A stretch of DNA of 64,000 nucleotides. It comes from Erwinia oleae (GTDB lineage: Bacteria; Pseudomonadota; Gammaproteobacteria; Enterobacterales; Enterobacteriaceae). The stretch is from positions 16,080-80,079 of the forward strand of contig NZ_JNVB01000010.1 in assembly GCF_000770305.1 (NCBI RefSeq), written 5' to 3'. A program made the position numbers and the translations under genes. Each line of letters begins with the position of its first letter. The stretch's first letter is position 1. The notes below the pieces were generated by a model, which ran no database searches, was not told where the DNA came from, and saw nothing but the letters and a program-made list of their open reading frames with translations. Below, in pieces: positions 30,967 to 40,690 of the stretch.

Positions 30967-31707
30967 ATGACGCTGAACCCGAAATTTTATCAGGACCGCG
31001 TGTGCCTGAACGTGCTGGCCGGTTCGAAAGAGAACGCTCGCGAGATCTGGCAGGCGGCGGAAGGTCACGTGCTGGTTGGCGTACTGTCCAAAAACTACGA
31101 CAGCGTTGAAAGCGCGGTTGCCGACATGCGCGAATACGCTGCGCTTATCGACAATGCGCTCTCCGTCGGTCTGGGTGCGGGCGATCCTAACCAGTCGGCA
31201 ATGGTCAGCGCCATCTCGGCGCAGATCCAGCCGCAGCACGTCAACCAGGTCTTTACCGGCGTGGCAACCAGCCGCGCGCTGCTGGGCCAGAGCCAGACGG
31301 TGGTCAACGGACTGATTTCGCCAACCGGCACGCCGGGCCAGGTAAAAATCTCCACCGGCCCGCTCAGTTCGAAAGCCAGCGACGGCATCGTGCCGATTGA
31401 AACCGCCATCGCCCTGCTGAAAGACATGGGCGGCAGTTCGGTCAAATACTTCCCGATGGGCGGCCTGAAGGCGATCGACGAATTCAAAGCCGTTGCCAAA
31501 GCCTGTGCTGAACAGGATTTCTGGCTGGAGCCAACCGGCGGTATCGACCTGGAAAACTACGAAGCCATCCTGAAAATCGCGCTGGACGCGGGCGTCAGCA
31601 AAATCATCCCGCACATCTACAGCTCAATCATTGATAACGCCTCCGGCAACACGCGCCCGGCTGACGTCAGTACGCTGTTATCAATGACAAAAAAACTGCT
31701 TGGCTAA
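30967..31707 (+). CDS. dgaF: DgaF-family KDGP aldolase
   Basis: 246 residues, a TIM-barrel aldolase with Schiff-base Lys K160 in SSVKYFPMGG and a phosphate-binding EPTGGID loop. The Salmonella family member splits 2-keto-3-deoxygluconate-6-phosphate to pyruvate and glyceraldehyde-3-phosphate. It is the last gene of the operon, two bases after dgaE and before the terminator at 31716. The presence of both lyase and aldolase implies a phosphorylated sugar-acid intermediate, yet no kinase or PTS permease is visible in the operon. Confidence 0.9.
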   Translation: MTLNPKFYQDRVCLNVLAGSKENAREIWQAAEGHVLVGVLSKNYDSVESAVADMREYAALIDNALSVGLGAGDPNQSAMVSAISAQIQPQHVNQVFTGVATSRALLGQSQTVVNGLISPTGTPGQVKISTGPLSSKASDGIVPIETAIALLKDMGGSSVKYFPMGGLKAIDEFKAVAKACAEQDFWLEPTGGIDLENYEAILKIALDAGVSKIIPHIYSSIIDNASGNTRPADVSTLLSMTKKLLG

Positions 31708-31713
31708 GCACTC

Positions 31714-31741
31714 CGCGGCGGGCATCCTGCCCGCCGTTTTC
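31714..31741 (+). terminator. Terminator after the sugar-acid operon
   Basis: GGCGGGCA-TCC-TGCCCGCC stem-loop followed by GTTTT. It splits the operon from the lactonase-like gene, which has its own GAGGAAC ribosome-binding site. Confidence 0.82.
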
Positions 31742-31761
31742 AGCTCCTGCGAGGAACAACG

Positions 31762-32901
31762 ATGCGTAACTGGTCTTTTGCAGTCTCTTTTGCTCTGATG
31801 GCGGCAACGCCCCTGGCCGCTCAGGCGCAGTTTGCCTGGGTTGGTACCTATAATCCTAACGGCGAAGGCGTCTATCGCTTTCAGGTCAATCCAGAGTCCG
31901 GCGCGCTTAGCGAAAAAACGCTGGTCAGCCGCCTGGCAAACCCGGCTCAGCTGACTGTGGATGCCGCCGGAAAAACGCTTTATGTCGCCAGCGAGAGTGA
32001 AAAAGGCCTGGTAGCCGCCTACGCGATTGGCGCAGACGGCGGCCTGACCTTGCTTAATCAGGTTAGCTCGCAGGGCGCAGGGCCGGTTTATCTGACGTTG
32101 ACGCCGGACGGCAAATTCCTGCTGGTGGCGAATTACGTCAGCGGCAGTAAGGCCGTTTTACCGGTGCTGCCCGATGGACGACTTGCCGAAGCCAGCGACG
32201 TGCAGCAGGATAAAGGGCCGCCTGGTGCGGCCAAACCCGCTGCGGCCGCAGAAGGCAGCTTTGCCATCAGCGATCACAACGGGCCGCACGCGCATATGAT
32301 CGCCGCCGATCCCAGCGGTAAGTTTGTTTTTTCAACCGACTTAGGCCTGGATCGCATTTATCAGTACCGTTTTGATCGTAACGGCACCCTTACGCCAAAC
32401 GATCCTGCATGGATTGAGGCATCTTCCGCAGGCGCCGGTCCAAGGCACTTTGTTTTTCATCCTGACGGAAAGTCGCTCTGGCTGATTAACGAAGAGGCAT
32501 CGACGCTGACGCACTACCTGCTCAACAGAGCGACCGGACGGCTAACCGAAGGCGCGACGGTTTCTGCACTGCCTGCCGGATACAAAGGCACCAGCTTCGC
32601 GGCCGGACTGGTGATTGACCGGGCCGGGAAAAATCTCTACGTCGCCAACCGCTTACATAACAGCATCGCGCATTTTGCTATTGAGCCCAACGGCGCGCTG
32701 AGCCATAAAGATGATATCTGGACGCGCGGTGACTATACGCGCACGCTGACGCTGTCGCCCGATGGCAAAACGCTTTACGCCATGAACCAGCGCAGCGATA
32801 ACATCACGCGATTTGCCGTGGATGCGCAGAGTGGCGCGCTCTCTTTCAGCAATGATTATACGGCGGTGGGTGCACCGTCACAGATGGTACTGACGCCATA
32901 A
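31762..32901 (+). CDS. Secreted beta-propeller lactonase-family protein
   Basis: 379 residues with a signal peptide ending PLAAQA/Q. The rest is a seven-bladed propeller of the Lactonase (PF10282, 6-phosphogluconolactonase-like) family, with repeated F-x-V-D-x-x-[S/T]-G-x-L and LTVSPDGKTLYV-like blade motifs and the DHNGPHAHMIAADPSGKF segment typical of the active face. E. coli Pgl is cytoplasmic. The signal peptide here argues for periplasmic action on an unphosphorylated aldonolactone. It sits between the dga-type operon and its putative regulator, so it may open a lactone before uptake. That link is inference. Confidence 0.82.
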   Translation: MRNWSFAVSFALMAATPLAAQAQFAWVGTYNPNGEGVYRFQVNPESGALSEKTLVSRLANPAQLTVDAAGKTLYVASESEKGLVAAYAIGADGGLTLLNQVSSQGAGPVYLTLTPDGKFLLVANYVSGSKAVLPVLPDGRLAEASDVQQDKGPPGAAKPAAAAEGSFAISDHNGPHAHMIAADPSGKFVFSTDLGLDRIYQYRFDRNGTLTPNDPAWIEASSAGAGPRHFVFHPDGKSLWLINEEASTLTHYLLNRATGRLTEGATVSALPAGYKGTSFAAGLVIDRAGKNLYVANRLHNSIAHFAIEPNGALSHKDDIWTRGDYTRTLTLSPDGKTLYAMNQRSDNITRFAVDAQSGALSFSNDYTAVGAPSQMVLTP

Positions 32902-32952
32902 AATACGTAAAGTGGGCCGTAACGTTCGGCCCCAATAATATCAGGAAGAAAA

Positions 32953-34863
32953 GTGAGATTTCCGAACCAGCGGCTTGCACAGCTGTTTGATTTACTGCAA
33001 AAAGAGACGTTGCCCCAGGACGAACTGGCGCGACGTTTTGACGTTTCAACACGCACCGTACGCACGGACATCACCGCGCTTAACGAACTGTTGGCCGATC
33101 ACGGTGCGCGCTTCGTGCTCAGCCGCGGCGAAGGCTATCAGCTCAAGGTCGAGGACGCCGCGCGCTACAGCCAGCTACTGCATCAGTCGCCTTCGCATCT
33201 GCGCGTGCCGCGCACCTCTGCCGCACGCGTGCACTATCTGCTGACCCGTTTTCTCACCTCAGCCTTCTCTCTGCGACTGGAAGATCTGGCAGACGAGTGG
33301 TTTGTCAGCCGCGCTACGCTGCAAAGCGACATGGCTGAGGTGAGAGAGTGGCTCAATCGCTACCAACTGACGATTGAAACCAAGCCGCGTTACGGCATGA
33401 AGCTGTTTGGTAGCGAGGTTGCAATCCGTACCTGCCTGACCGATCTGCTTTACCAGGTGGCGCAGGAGGACAGTGACGATCCGCTTTTAACGCTGGAAGC
33501 GCTGAACAGCGGCATGCTGGAAACGCTCCAGCCGCTGCTGCACCCGTGCTTTACCCGCTTTGCCATTCGCCTGACCGATGACAGTGAGTTTTACCTGCGG
33601 CTTTACTGTGCCGTGGCCGTGCGTCGCATCAGCGAAGGCTACCCGCTTTCGGACTTCAGCGCCGAGGACGTTGACGACGACGTAAGAAGCGCCGCTCGTC
33701 ATATCATCAATTTGATGCGGCCCATTACCGGAAAAGCGATATCTCCCTCGGAAGAGGCCTATCTGCGGGTCAATATCGCGGCGCGGCGCATTGAAGAGAT
33801 TGCGCCAAGCGCCATCAGCCCTGACGATGGCGATTCGCTGGTGGACTACATCCTCAGCTACGTTAACACCCATTACAATTTCAACCTGCAAAACGATCCC
33901 CAATTGCGCGCCGACCTGCTGACGCACATCAAAACGATGATCACCCGCGTGCGTTATCAAATTAATATTCCCAATCCGCTGTTGAGCAATATTAAGCAGC
34001 ATTATCCGCTGGCGTACGACGTGACGCTGGCGGCGGTATCAAGCTGGGGAAAATACACGCCTTATGTGATCAGTGAAAACGAAATTGGCTTTCTGGTGTT
34101 GCATATTGGCGTCGGGCTGGAGCGCCACTACAACGTGGGTTATCAGCGGCATCCGCAGATTCTACTGGTCTGCGATACCGGCAACTCAACGGTGCGCATG
34201 ATCCAGGCGCTGTTGATGCGTAAATATCCGCAGATTGTGGTCAGCAATATTGTTTCGCTGCGCGAGTACGAACAGCTTGAGAGCATTGACGAGGATTTTG
34301 TTATCTCCACCGCGCGCCTCAGCGAAAAAGATAAACCTGTGGTGTTGATGTCGCCATTTCCTACCGACTATCAGTTGGAGCAGATCGGTAAGCTGGTGCT
34401 GGTTGATCGTACCCGGCCTTATATGCTGGAGAAGTTTTTCGACGCCAGCCATTTCTGTATTATCGATGGGCCGATGGCGCAATCCGATCTCTTCAGGACG
34501 CTGTGCGATCGCCTTGAGCAGGAAGGCGTGGTCGATGACGCTTTCTATCCGTCGGTCGAGGAGCGCGAAGCGATAGTCAGCACCATGCTGGGCGAGGGCA
34601 TTGCGCTGCCGCACTCGCTGGGGCTGCTGGCGAAAAAAACCGTCGTCTATACCGTGCTGGCGCCGCAGGGCATCGCCTGGGGAGATGAAACGGCGTACGT
34701 TATCTTTCTGCTGGCGATCAGCAAAACCGAATATGAAGAGGCGATGGCGATTTACGATCTGTTCGTCACCTTTATGCGGGAAAGAGCGATGACGCGCCTG
34801 CGCGACAGTCAGGATTTTGAGAGCTTTAAAGCGGTGGCGATGGATTGCCTGAGCAGGCTTTAG
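32953..34863 (+). CDS. BglG/LicR-type transcriptional regulator with PTS IIB and IIA domains
   Basis: 636 residues from a GTG with AGGAAG upstream. An N-terminal winged HTH (~5-65) and a second HTH/Mga-like domain (~90-150) precede PRD1 (~180-285), PRD2 (~290-395), a IIB-like domain with Cys407 (LLVCDTGNST) and a IIA domain with His554 (GIALPHS). PRD2 keeps both usual His (H325, H384). In PRD1 the expected positions read LYCAVAVRR and LRVNIAARR, without His. This is a DNA-binding activator layout, not an RNA antiterminator. It likely controls the operon upstream in response to PTS phosphorylation. Confidence 0.88.
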   Translation: MRFPNQRLAQLFDLLQKETLPQDELARRFDVSTRTVRTDITALNELLADHGARFVLSRGEGYQLKVEDAARYSQLLHQSPSHLRVPRTSAARVHYLLTRFLTSAFSLRLEDLADEWFVSRATLQSDMAEVREWLNRYQLTIETKPRYGMKLFGSEVAIRTCLTDLLYQVAQEDSDDPLLTLEALNSGMLETLQPLLHPCFTRFAIRLTDDSEFYLRLYCAVAVRRISEGYPLSDFSAEDVDDDVRSAARHIINLMRPITGKAISPSEEAYLRVNIAARRIEEIAPSAISPDDGDSLVDYILSYVNTHYNFNLQNDPQLRADLLTHIKTMITRVRYQINIPNPLLSNIKQHYPLAYDVTLAAVSSWGKYTPYVISENEIGFLVLHIGVGLERHYNVGYQRHPQILLVCDTGNSTVRMIQALLMRKYPQIVVSNIVSLREYEQLESIDEDFVISTARLSEKDKPVVLMSPFPTDYQLEQIGKLVLVDRTRPYMLEKFFDASHFCIIDGPMAQSDLFRTLCDRLEQEGVVDDAFYPSVEEREAIVSTMLGEGIALPHSLGLLAKKTVVYTVLAPQGIAWGDETAYVIFLLAISKTEYEEAMAIYDLFVTFMRERAMTRLRDSQDFESFKAVAMDCLSRL

Positions 34864-34871
34864 AGAGGCAT

Positions 34872-34901
34872 GACCGCCCGCGCCGTCAGACGCGGGCGGC
34901 A
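34872..34901. terminator. GC-rich hairpin between the regulator and dolP
   Basis: CCGCCCGCG ... CGCGGGCGG, a 9-bp perfect stem with an 8-base loop between convergent genes. Neither side has a clear T-run, so termination is plausible but not certain. Confidence 0.45.
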
Positions 34902-34907
34902 CTTCAC

Positions 34908-35480
34908 TTATTTCAAGGTGGTAAATGCGGTGGTAACGTGCTTAACGCCGCTTACCCGGCTGGCAATGTCCGCCGCCGCTTTCGCTTCCTGATCGGTGAC
35001 CAGCCCCAGCAGGAACACTTCGCCGTTTTCGGTGGTGACTTTCACATTAGACGACTTCACCTGATCGCTCGACAGCAGTTGCGAACGTACCTTGGTGGTG
35101 ATCCAGGTATCGGACGAGGCGGTGCCAAAACTGGCTTTGTCGCCGGTGCGGATCTCATTATAGACTTCCGTTGCGCCATCCACGCCCATCGTTATCTGCT
35201 TCGCGCGGCTTGCCAGTTCAGCGTTTGGCGACTGGCCGGTCAGCAACACTTTGCCCTGATAGGCGGTTGCCACAATATGCGCATCTTTTTTAATCTGCTC
35301 ATCTTTTGATAACGCGTTGCTGACGCGCAGTTCTAATGTGCCGTCGTCAACCTGCGTACCCACCGTGCGCGGATCGGTAGCGGTTTTAGTCGCCACCGCT
35401 GCGCTGCCAACCACCGCCGCGACGCAGCCCTGTAACATCAGCGCAGTAAGCACGACCGCCAGTGCGGAAAATAATTTCAT
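34908..35480 (-). CDS. dolP: Outer-membrane lipoprotein DolP (YraP)
   Basis: 190 residues. The signal peptide has lipobox LQGC at Cys19. Two BON domains follow (~45-112 and ~120-185). In E. coli DolP binds anionic phospholipid, localises to division sites and supports BAM function and amidase-driven cell separation. It lies ten bases downstream of diaA on the same strand, the usual arrangement. Confidence 0.96.
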   Translation of the reverse strand: MKLFSALAVVLTALMLQGCVAAVVGSAAVATKTATDPRTVGTQVDDGTLELRVSNALSKDEQIKKDAHIVATAYQGKVLLTGQSPNAELASRAKQITMGVDGATEVYNEIRTGDKASFGTASSDTWITTKVRSQLLSSDQVKSSNVKVTTENGEVFLLGLVTDQEAKAAADIASRVSGVKHVTTAFTTLK

Positions 35481-35490
35481 TTAAGCTCCT

Positions 35491-36081
35491 TTAAGCATCC
35501 TGATGGGGAAATAAGGTGTTATCGATTAAATCGCACAGGCAATTTACGGTTAACATATGCATTTCCTGAATCCTCGCGCTTCGGTGCGAGGGAATACGAA
35601 TTTCCACATCCTGTGGCCCCAGTAAACCGGCGAGTTCGCCGCCATCATAGCCGGTAAGCGCGATAATTGTCATATCGCGTGTTACGGCTGCTTCAACGGC
35701 CTTCACAATATCACGCGTGTTGCCGCGCGTTGAGATGGCCAGAAGAATGTCGCCAGCCTGACCCAGCGCTCGTACCTGCTTCGCGTAGATTTCATCATGC
35801 AGGCGATCGTTGCCGATGGCCGTTAGCATCACGTTATCCGCGCTGAGCGCAATGGCCGGCAGGCTGGGCCGCTCGCTTTCGTAGCGATTAATCAGGATGG
35901 CGGCAAAATGCTGAGCGTTGGCGCTTGAGGCGCCGTTGCCGCAGCAGAGTATTTTGTTGCCGTTGAGCAGCGACTGCACAAGCGCGATCGCCGCGCGGGA
36001 TATCGCATCCGGTAACGCCTCGGCCGCCGCAATTTGGGTTTGAATACTTTCGGTAAAACAGACTTTTATTCTTTCCAGCAC
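35491..36081 (-). CDS. diaA: DnaA initiator-associating protein DiaA
   Basis: 196 residues, an SIS-domain phosphosugar-isomerase-like fold. Conserved blocks are [28 protein letters not shown] and [14 protein letters not shown]. coli DiaA is a tetramer that binds DnaA and promotes its cooperative loading at oriC. The GTG at 36081 aligns with the E. coli Met ([15 protein letters not shown]) and gives the same length. The longer frame to 36132 overlaps yraN. Confidence 0.96.
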   Translation of the reverse strand: MLERIKVCFTESIQTQIAAAEALPDAISRAAIALVQSLLNGNKILCCGNGASSANAQHFAAILINRYESERPSLPAIALSADNVMLTAIGNDRLHDEIYAKQVRALGQAGDILLAISTRGNTRDIVKAVEAAVTRDMTIIALTGYDGGELAGLLGPQDVEIRIPSHRSARIQEMHMLTVNCLCDLIDNTLFPHQDA

Positions 36082-36094
36082 ATCTCTCACCTGG

Positions 36095-36505
36095 TCAGTC
36101 ACTGGCGGAAAAGTATTCCGCCGAAAAAGCATTGGGTAACCACTCGACCTGGTTTCCGGTCATGGCTACGACGTCAAAGCGGCAGTCAGCAGTATCAACG
36201 CTGAGGCCGCGTCCGCTCAGCCACAGCGAGGCGGCTTGTAGCAGCTTACGCTGCTTGCTGCGGGTGACGCTGGCCGCCGCGCCGCCAAACAGCGCGTTGC
36301 GGCGATAGCGAACTTCAACAAAAACCCAGGTCTGCGCATCGCGCATAATCAGGTCGATTTCGCCGCTGCGATAGCGCACGTTTGCGGCGATAAAGCTGAG
36401 CCCTGCGCGTTCCAGCAGACGGCGCGCCTGGCGTTCAAAACCCGCGCCAGCCTGTTGCCGGCTCAGGAGGCCGGAACGATTTGCCCCTGGCGGTACTGGT
36501 TCCAT
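36095..36505 (-). CDS. yraN: UPF0102 family endonuclease-like protein YraN
   Basis: 136 residues with the conserved RecB-like core GEIDLIM and VFVEVRYR, a PD-(D/E)xK nuclease-like pattern. The function is unproven in enterobacteria. The ATG at 36505 has AGGACG upstream and matches the E. coli N-terminal length. It overlaps the 3' end of lpoA by about 43 bases, a normal feature of this operon. Confidence 0.92.
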   Translation of the reverse strand: MEPVPPGANRSGLLSRQQAGAGFERQARRLLERAGLSFIAANVRYRSGEIDLIMRDAQTWVFVEVRYRRNALFGGAAASVTRSKQRKLLQAASLWLSGRGLSVDTADCRFDVVAMTGNQVEWLPNAFSAEYFSASD

Positions 36506-38466
36506 GTCAACGTCCTGTTGATAACGCAATCCTGATTGGCGCTCAGCTCGCCCGTTTCGCCGCGAATATGCGCACCCGGCGTCTGGCGCATTTCGTTAAA
36601 GCGATTCGCCAGCGTCCAGGCGTCCACACCCATCGCGTACAGGCGCACCAGCGAGTAATCATTGTTGAAATTACGCGCGGCCTGCTGCATCAGCGAGGGA
36701 TTATCGCCGGACAATAGCGGAATATCGCTGAACTGTAAGCCTTCCATTTCAAGACGATAGTCCTGACCTGCACCCGCCTGGTAGCTGCGCGAACTGGCAT
36801 ACATCTGTACCTGGCTGCGGCTGCTGACGCGCATTGAGAGCATGGGCTTAATCAGCGCCATCTCGCTCTGTGAACCGATAATATAAACAGAGTCCACGCT
36901 GCTGCCAGCAGAGGAGGCGGGCGTATCCTGCACCGGCGCCGGTATAGTCAGGCCGGCGATGGAAACATCCTGAGGCTGCTGCGACGGTGCCGCAATCGGC
37001 GTTCCCGTCAGGCTGAGGCCCGCGCCGCTGTTAATTCCCTGCTTCAGTTCCGCCGTTGAGCCAAACTGCTGTTGCAGCACGGTGTTGCCGCCCAGCGTTT
37101 GCCATTCAGCGGCAAAGGTTTTGCTGACACGAGCGCCCAATGCGTTGCGTGGCACAATCAGCAGCGGCGAACGTTTGCCCTGATCCCACATATGATGAGC
37201 GGCATCGCGCGCTTCGTCTTCAGGAGAAAGCGCAAAATAGCAAAGATTCGGACGGTTCTGGACGGTTTCCGGCGTGTTCAGCGCAAGGATATTAAGCGGC
37301 GTCTGAATATCAGCCAGCTTCTCAACGTTACCTTTGATCAGTGGGCCGACTACCAGCGTTGCACCATCCTGCTGTGCTTTAGCCAGTACCTGATCGACAG
37401 GCTGGGTGCTGGTGTCATAGACCTGAACCTGTGTTGAGCTGGCAGCCGGCGCGGTTTGCGCCGATGCGCTGCTCTGCGCCACCGGCTGCGCGGAGGCTAT
37501 CTGCGGCGCTTCAACGGGCGCAGCGGACGGGCTGACCGCCGCATCCGGGTTAGCAGGAGAATCGTTGGCTGGCGCGGCGGCCTCAACGGGCTGCGCGGCA
37601 GGCTGGGCCAGCGCGCCGTTTTTCGCATCGTTAAAGCCTTTCTGGATGGCGTTAGCAAAGGCCTGGGCCTGGCCGCTCAGCGGCAACAGCAGCGCGATTT
37701 TATTGGTTGATGACGGCTGGAAATTTTGAATCTGACTCAGCGCCGAAGGCAACATTTTTGCGCCGGGATTGACCGGATAACGCTTCTGCCAGTCGCTGAT
37801 GCCTGCCTTAAGCATGTCAGCATCGCTGCCGTTGGCTTTATAGATATTCAGCAGATCCAGCCATCCCTGAAGCGTGTTCTCATCGGCGTTGATAACCAGG
37901 TTGTTAACCTGCTCTGGCGTCATCTGCACCAGCGCCTGCCACGTGGCATCAATATTTTTCTGCTTATCGGCAGGCTGCGACAGCAGCGGCTCCTGCGCGA
38001 TCAGCGCGCGCAGGAGATCCAGCCCGCGGCTGGTGGCGATCAACAGCTGGTTGTAGCGAACCTGCTGCTCTTTGGATAGCGACTCTGTATCAATTTGCCT
38101 GAGCAGCGCGTTGGCACCGGTGATGTCCTGCTGCGCGATTTTAAGCTGTGCTGCAAGCAGTCGGCTCTCCTGACGCTGAGTGTCGTTCAGGTTTTGCGGC
38201 AGTTTTGCAAACTGATCGTTGGCCTGCGGGAACTTTCCTTCCTTAAGAAACGCCCGGATGGCAAGTAATTGCCAGTCAACCTTGTTATCATCAGCGCTTT
38301 GCTGCATCTGTTGCAGATAGTAGTCGGATGTGCCCGTCGCCGCGCCCTGCACGTTAACGGCGGGTGTTTGCGGCGCCTGGTTGGTACACCCGGCGAAAAT
38401 CAGGGCGGCCAGTAATACAGGCACGCAGCGTCCTGCTTTGTTATGAGTGACTTTCAAAGGAAGCAT
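36463..38466 (-). CDS. lpoA: Penicillin-binding protein activator LpoA
   Basis: 667 residues. The lipobox is IFAGC at Cys26. The N-terminal TPR-like domain (~28-255) is followed by a linker of about 95 residues rich in Ala, Gln, Pro and Ser (~285-350) and a C-terminal type I periplasmic-binding-like lobe. LpoA reaches from the outer membrane to PBP1a and stimulates its transpeptidase. The Ala/Gln/Pro linker is more extended than in the minimal Haemophilus form, as usual in Enterobacterales. Confidence 0.96.
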   Translation of the reverse strand: MLPLKVTHNKAGRCVPVLLAALIFAGCTNQAPQTPAVNVQGAATGTSDYYLQQMQQSADDNKVDWQLLAIRAFLKEGKFPQANDQFAKLPQNLNDTQRQESRLLAAQLKIAQQDITGANALLRQIDTESLSKEQQVRYNQLLIATSRGLDLLRALIAQEPLLSQPADKQKNIDATWQALVQMTPEQVNNLVINADENTLQGWLDLLNIYKANGSDADMLKAGISDWQKRYPVNPGAKMLPSALSQIQNFQPSSTNKIALLLPLSGQAQAFANAIQKGFNDAKNGALAQPAAQPVEAAAPANDSPANPDAAVSPSAAPVEAPQIASAQPVAQSSASAQTAPAASSTQVQVYDTSTQPVDQVLAKAQQDGATLVVGPLIKGNVEKLADIQTPLNILALNTPETVQNRPNLCYFALSPEDEARDAAHHMWDQGKRSPLLIVPRNALGARVSKTFAAEWQTLGGNTVLQQQFGSTAELKQGINSGAGLSLTGTPIAAPSQQPQDVSIAGLTIPAPVQDTPASSAGSSVDSVYIIGSQSEMALIKPMLSMRVSSRSQVQMYASSRSYQAGAGQDYRLEMEGLQFSDIPLLSGDNPSLMQQAARNFNNDYSLVRLYAMGVDAWTLANRFNEMRQTPGAHIRGETGELSANQDCVINRTLTWNQYRQGQIVPAS

Positions 38467-38527
38467 ACTCGGTCCAGTAATGTTTTTTCAGGATGCTCAA
38501 TATTAAATCGGCAATTCGGATCTCACA

Positions 38528-39385
38528 ATGAAACAACGCGAAGATATTTCAGCCAGCACGCTCTATATTGTTCCCACGCCGATCGGTAACCTGGGCGATA
38601 TCACCCAGCGTGCGCTGACGGTGCTGGCGCACGTTGATCTTATCGCAGCGGAAGATACACGTCACACCGGGCTGTTGCTACAACATTTCGCCATCAATGC
38701 GCGCCTCTTCGCATTACACGATCATAACGAGCAGCAGAAGGCCGAGACGCTGCTGGCAAAGCTGCGCGAAGGGCAAAGTATCGCGCTGGTCTCCGATGCC
38801 GGTACGCCTTTAATCAACGATCCGGGTTATCACCTGGTGCGTCAGTGCCGCGAAGCAGGCATCCGCGTGGTACCGCTCCCCGGCGCCTGCGCGGCGATCG
38901 CGGCGTTGAGCGCGGCGGGTCTGCCTTCGGATCGTTTTTGTTATGAAGGGTTTCTTCCGGCGAAAAGTAAAGGACGCTGCGACGTGCTGCGCGCGCTTGA
39001 GCAGGAGCCTCGCACGCTGATTTTTTACGAATCCACTCACCGGCTGCTCGAAAGCCTGGAGGATATGGTGAACGTGTGGGGCGAGGGGCGCTACGTGGTG
39101 CTGGCGCGAGAAATAACCAAGACGTGGGAGACGATCCACGGCGCGCCAGTGGGCGAACTGCTTGCCTGGGTGAAAGAGGATGAAAATCGCCGTAAGGGCG
39201 AAATGGTACTGGTGGTGGAAGGTTATCACGCTGAGGAAAACGCGCTACCGCCTGAAGCGCTGCGTACGCTGGCGCTGCTGCAAAAGGAGTTGCCGTTAAA
39301 AAAGGCCGCTCAACTGACGGCGGAAATTCACGGCGTGAAGAAGAACGCGCTCTATAAGTACGCGCTTGAGCAGCAAGAAGGGTGA
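38528..39385 (+). CDS. rsmI: 16S rRNA (cytidine-1402-2'-O)-methyltransferase
   Basis: 285 residues of the tetrapyrrole-methylase (SAM) fold. Motifs: [41 protein letters not shown] and [16 protein letters not shown]. It 2'-O-methylates C1402 in the decoding centre of 16S rRNA. Divergent from lpoA with a 61-base gap, as in E. coli. The rnpB promoter begins at its stop codon. Confidence 0.97.
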   Translation: MKQREDISASTLYIVPTPIGNLGDITQRALTVLAHVDLIAAEDTRHTGLLLQHFAINARLFALHDHNEQQKAETLLAKLREGQSIALVSDAGTPLINDPGYHLVRQCREAGIRVVPLPGACAAIAALSAAGLPSDRFCYEGFLPAKSKGRCDVLRALEQEPRTLIFYESTHRLLESLEDMVNVWGEGRYVVLAREITKTWETIHGAPVGELLAWVKEDENRRKGEMVLVVEGYHAEENALPPEALRTLALLQKELPLKKAAQLTAEIHGVKKNALYKYALEQQEG

Positions 39386-39410
39386 CAAAGAGCGAGGAAT
39401 CGCCTATCAT
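39382..39410 (+). promoter_or_regulatory. Sigma-70 promoter of rnpB
   Basis: GTGACA, a 17-base spacer, then TATCAT. The RNA 5' end follows eight bases downstream. The -35 overlaps the rsmI stop codon. Confidence 0.8.
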
Positions 39411-39417
39411 CCGCGCC

Positions 39418-39793
<376 letters not shown>

Positions 39794-39799
39794 CATTCG

Positions 39800-39832
39800 A
39801 CACAAAACCCCGCTTCGGCGGGGTTTTTGTTT
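39800..39832 (+). terminator. Terminator after rnpB
   Basis: AAACCCCGC-TTCG-GCGGGGTTT tetraloop hairpin followed by TTGTTTT. Confidence 0.92.
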
Positions 39833-39859
39833 TATGGGATCGGTTTACCTGAGCGTTTT

Positions 39860-40564
39860 CTACACCGGCAAATCAATCACCAGCGCGCGCACAGGCGTGT
39901 CCGCCGTTAATGTCACGCTCTGCTCTTCTCGTACAAACGCGCCGTCCCCGCATTTCAGTATTTCTCCCGCCTGTGAATGCGCCACGGCGCGCAATGAACC
40001 ATGAATGGATTGCAGGTAAGCGCGAGGGCCGAGCAGGTCAATGCTCATGCTCTCACCTGGTGCGAGCATGACGTGATGGATCCATACCTGCTGGCGGAGT
40101 TGAAGACTGCCGTCCGCGCCGTTTGGCGACGCCAACAGCACGTGGCGCGCCTCCGGCGGGATACGTACCCGCTGCACCGGATCGTTATCCTGTGCGGGAC
40201 AGGCGTCCAGCCAGAGCTGCATGCGCGTCAGCGTACTCTCTTTACTGATATTGTGTTCGCTGTAGCTGACGTTAGGCTGGGTGGCCAGCAGGAGCGCTTC
40301 CCCGGTGTCGGCGCTGACGTGATTGCCTTCGCTGTCGCGGTACTCCGCCCGTCCCTGCAAAATCAGGTTCAGCACGTCAACTCTGGGATAGGTTCTGGGT
40401 TGAAAACAGGCGGCGGGCCTGAGCACTTCCTGATTAAGGACGCGCAGTGAAGCGTAGCCTAATAAATTTGGATCAAAATAGTGTCCAAAAGAAAAGGTGT
40501 AACGTGCCTGAAGCCAGCCATAATCGGCCTTGCCGCAGGCCTGCGCGGTACGGCTGGTAATCAT
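39860..40564 (-). CDS. yhaK: Pirin-like bicupin YhaK
   Basis: 234 residues from the ATG at 40564. Two cupin folds with the pirin signature FGHYFDPNLLGYASLRV and PRTYPRVDVLNLILQG. E. coli YhaK is a cytosolic pirin relative proposed to sense redox stress, without proven quercetinase activity. Divergent from the LysR gene yhaJ, which is its neighbour in E. coli too and a likely regulator. Confidence 0.94.
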   Translation of the reverse strand: MITSRTAQACGKADYGWLQARYTFSFGHYFDPNLLGYASLRVLNQEVLRPAACFQPRTYPRVDVLNLILQGRAEYRDSEGNHVSADTGEALLLATQPNVSYSEHNISKESTLTRMQLWLDACPAQDNDPVQRVRIPPEARHVLLASPNGADGSLQLRQQVWIHHVMLAPGESMSIDLLGPRAYLQSIHGSLRAVAHSQAGEILKCGDGAFVREEQSVTLTADTPVRALVIDLPV

Positions 40565-40690
40565 GATGTCTCCTCGTTTATCGCCCGGCCACGCCAGCAT
40601 TTGTTATGCCGCTATGGTAAGTTTCTGGACGGCGGATTGTTAGCCAGTTAATCTGCTCGCTATATTCAAATTTCCTGACAGAGACCCGCT

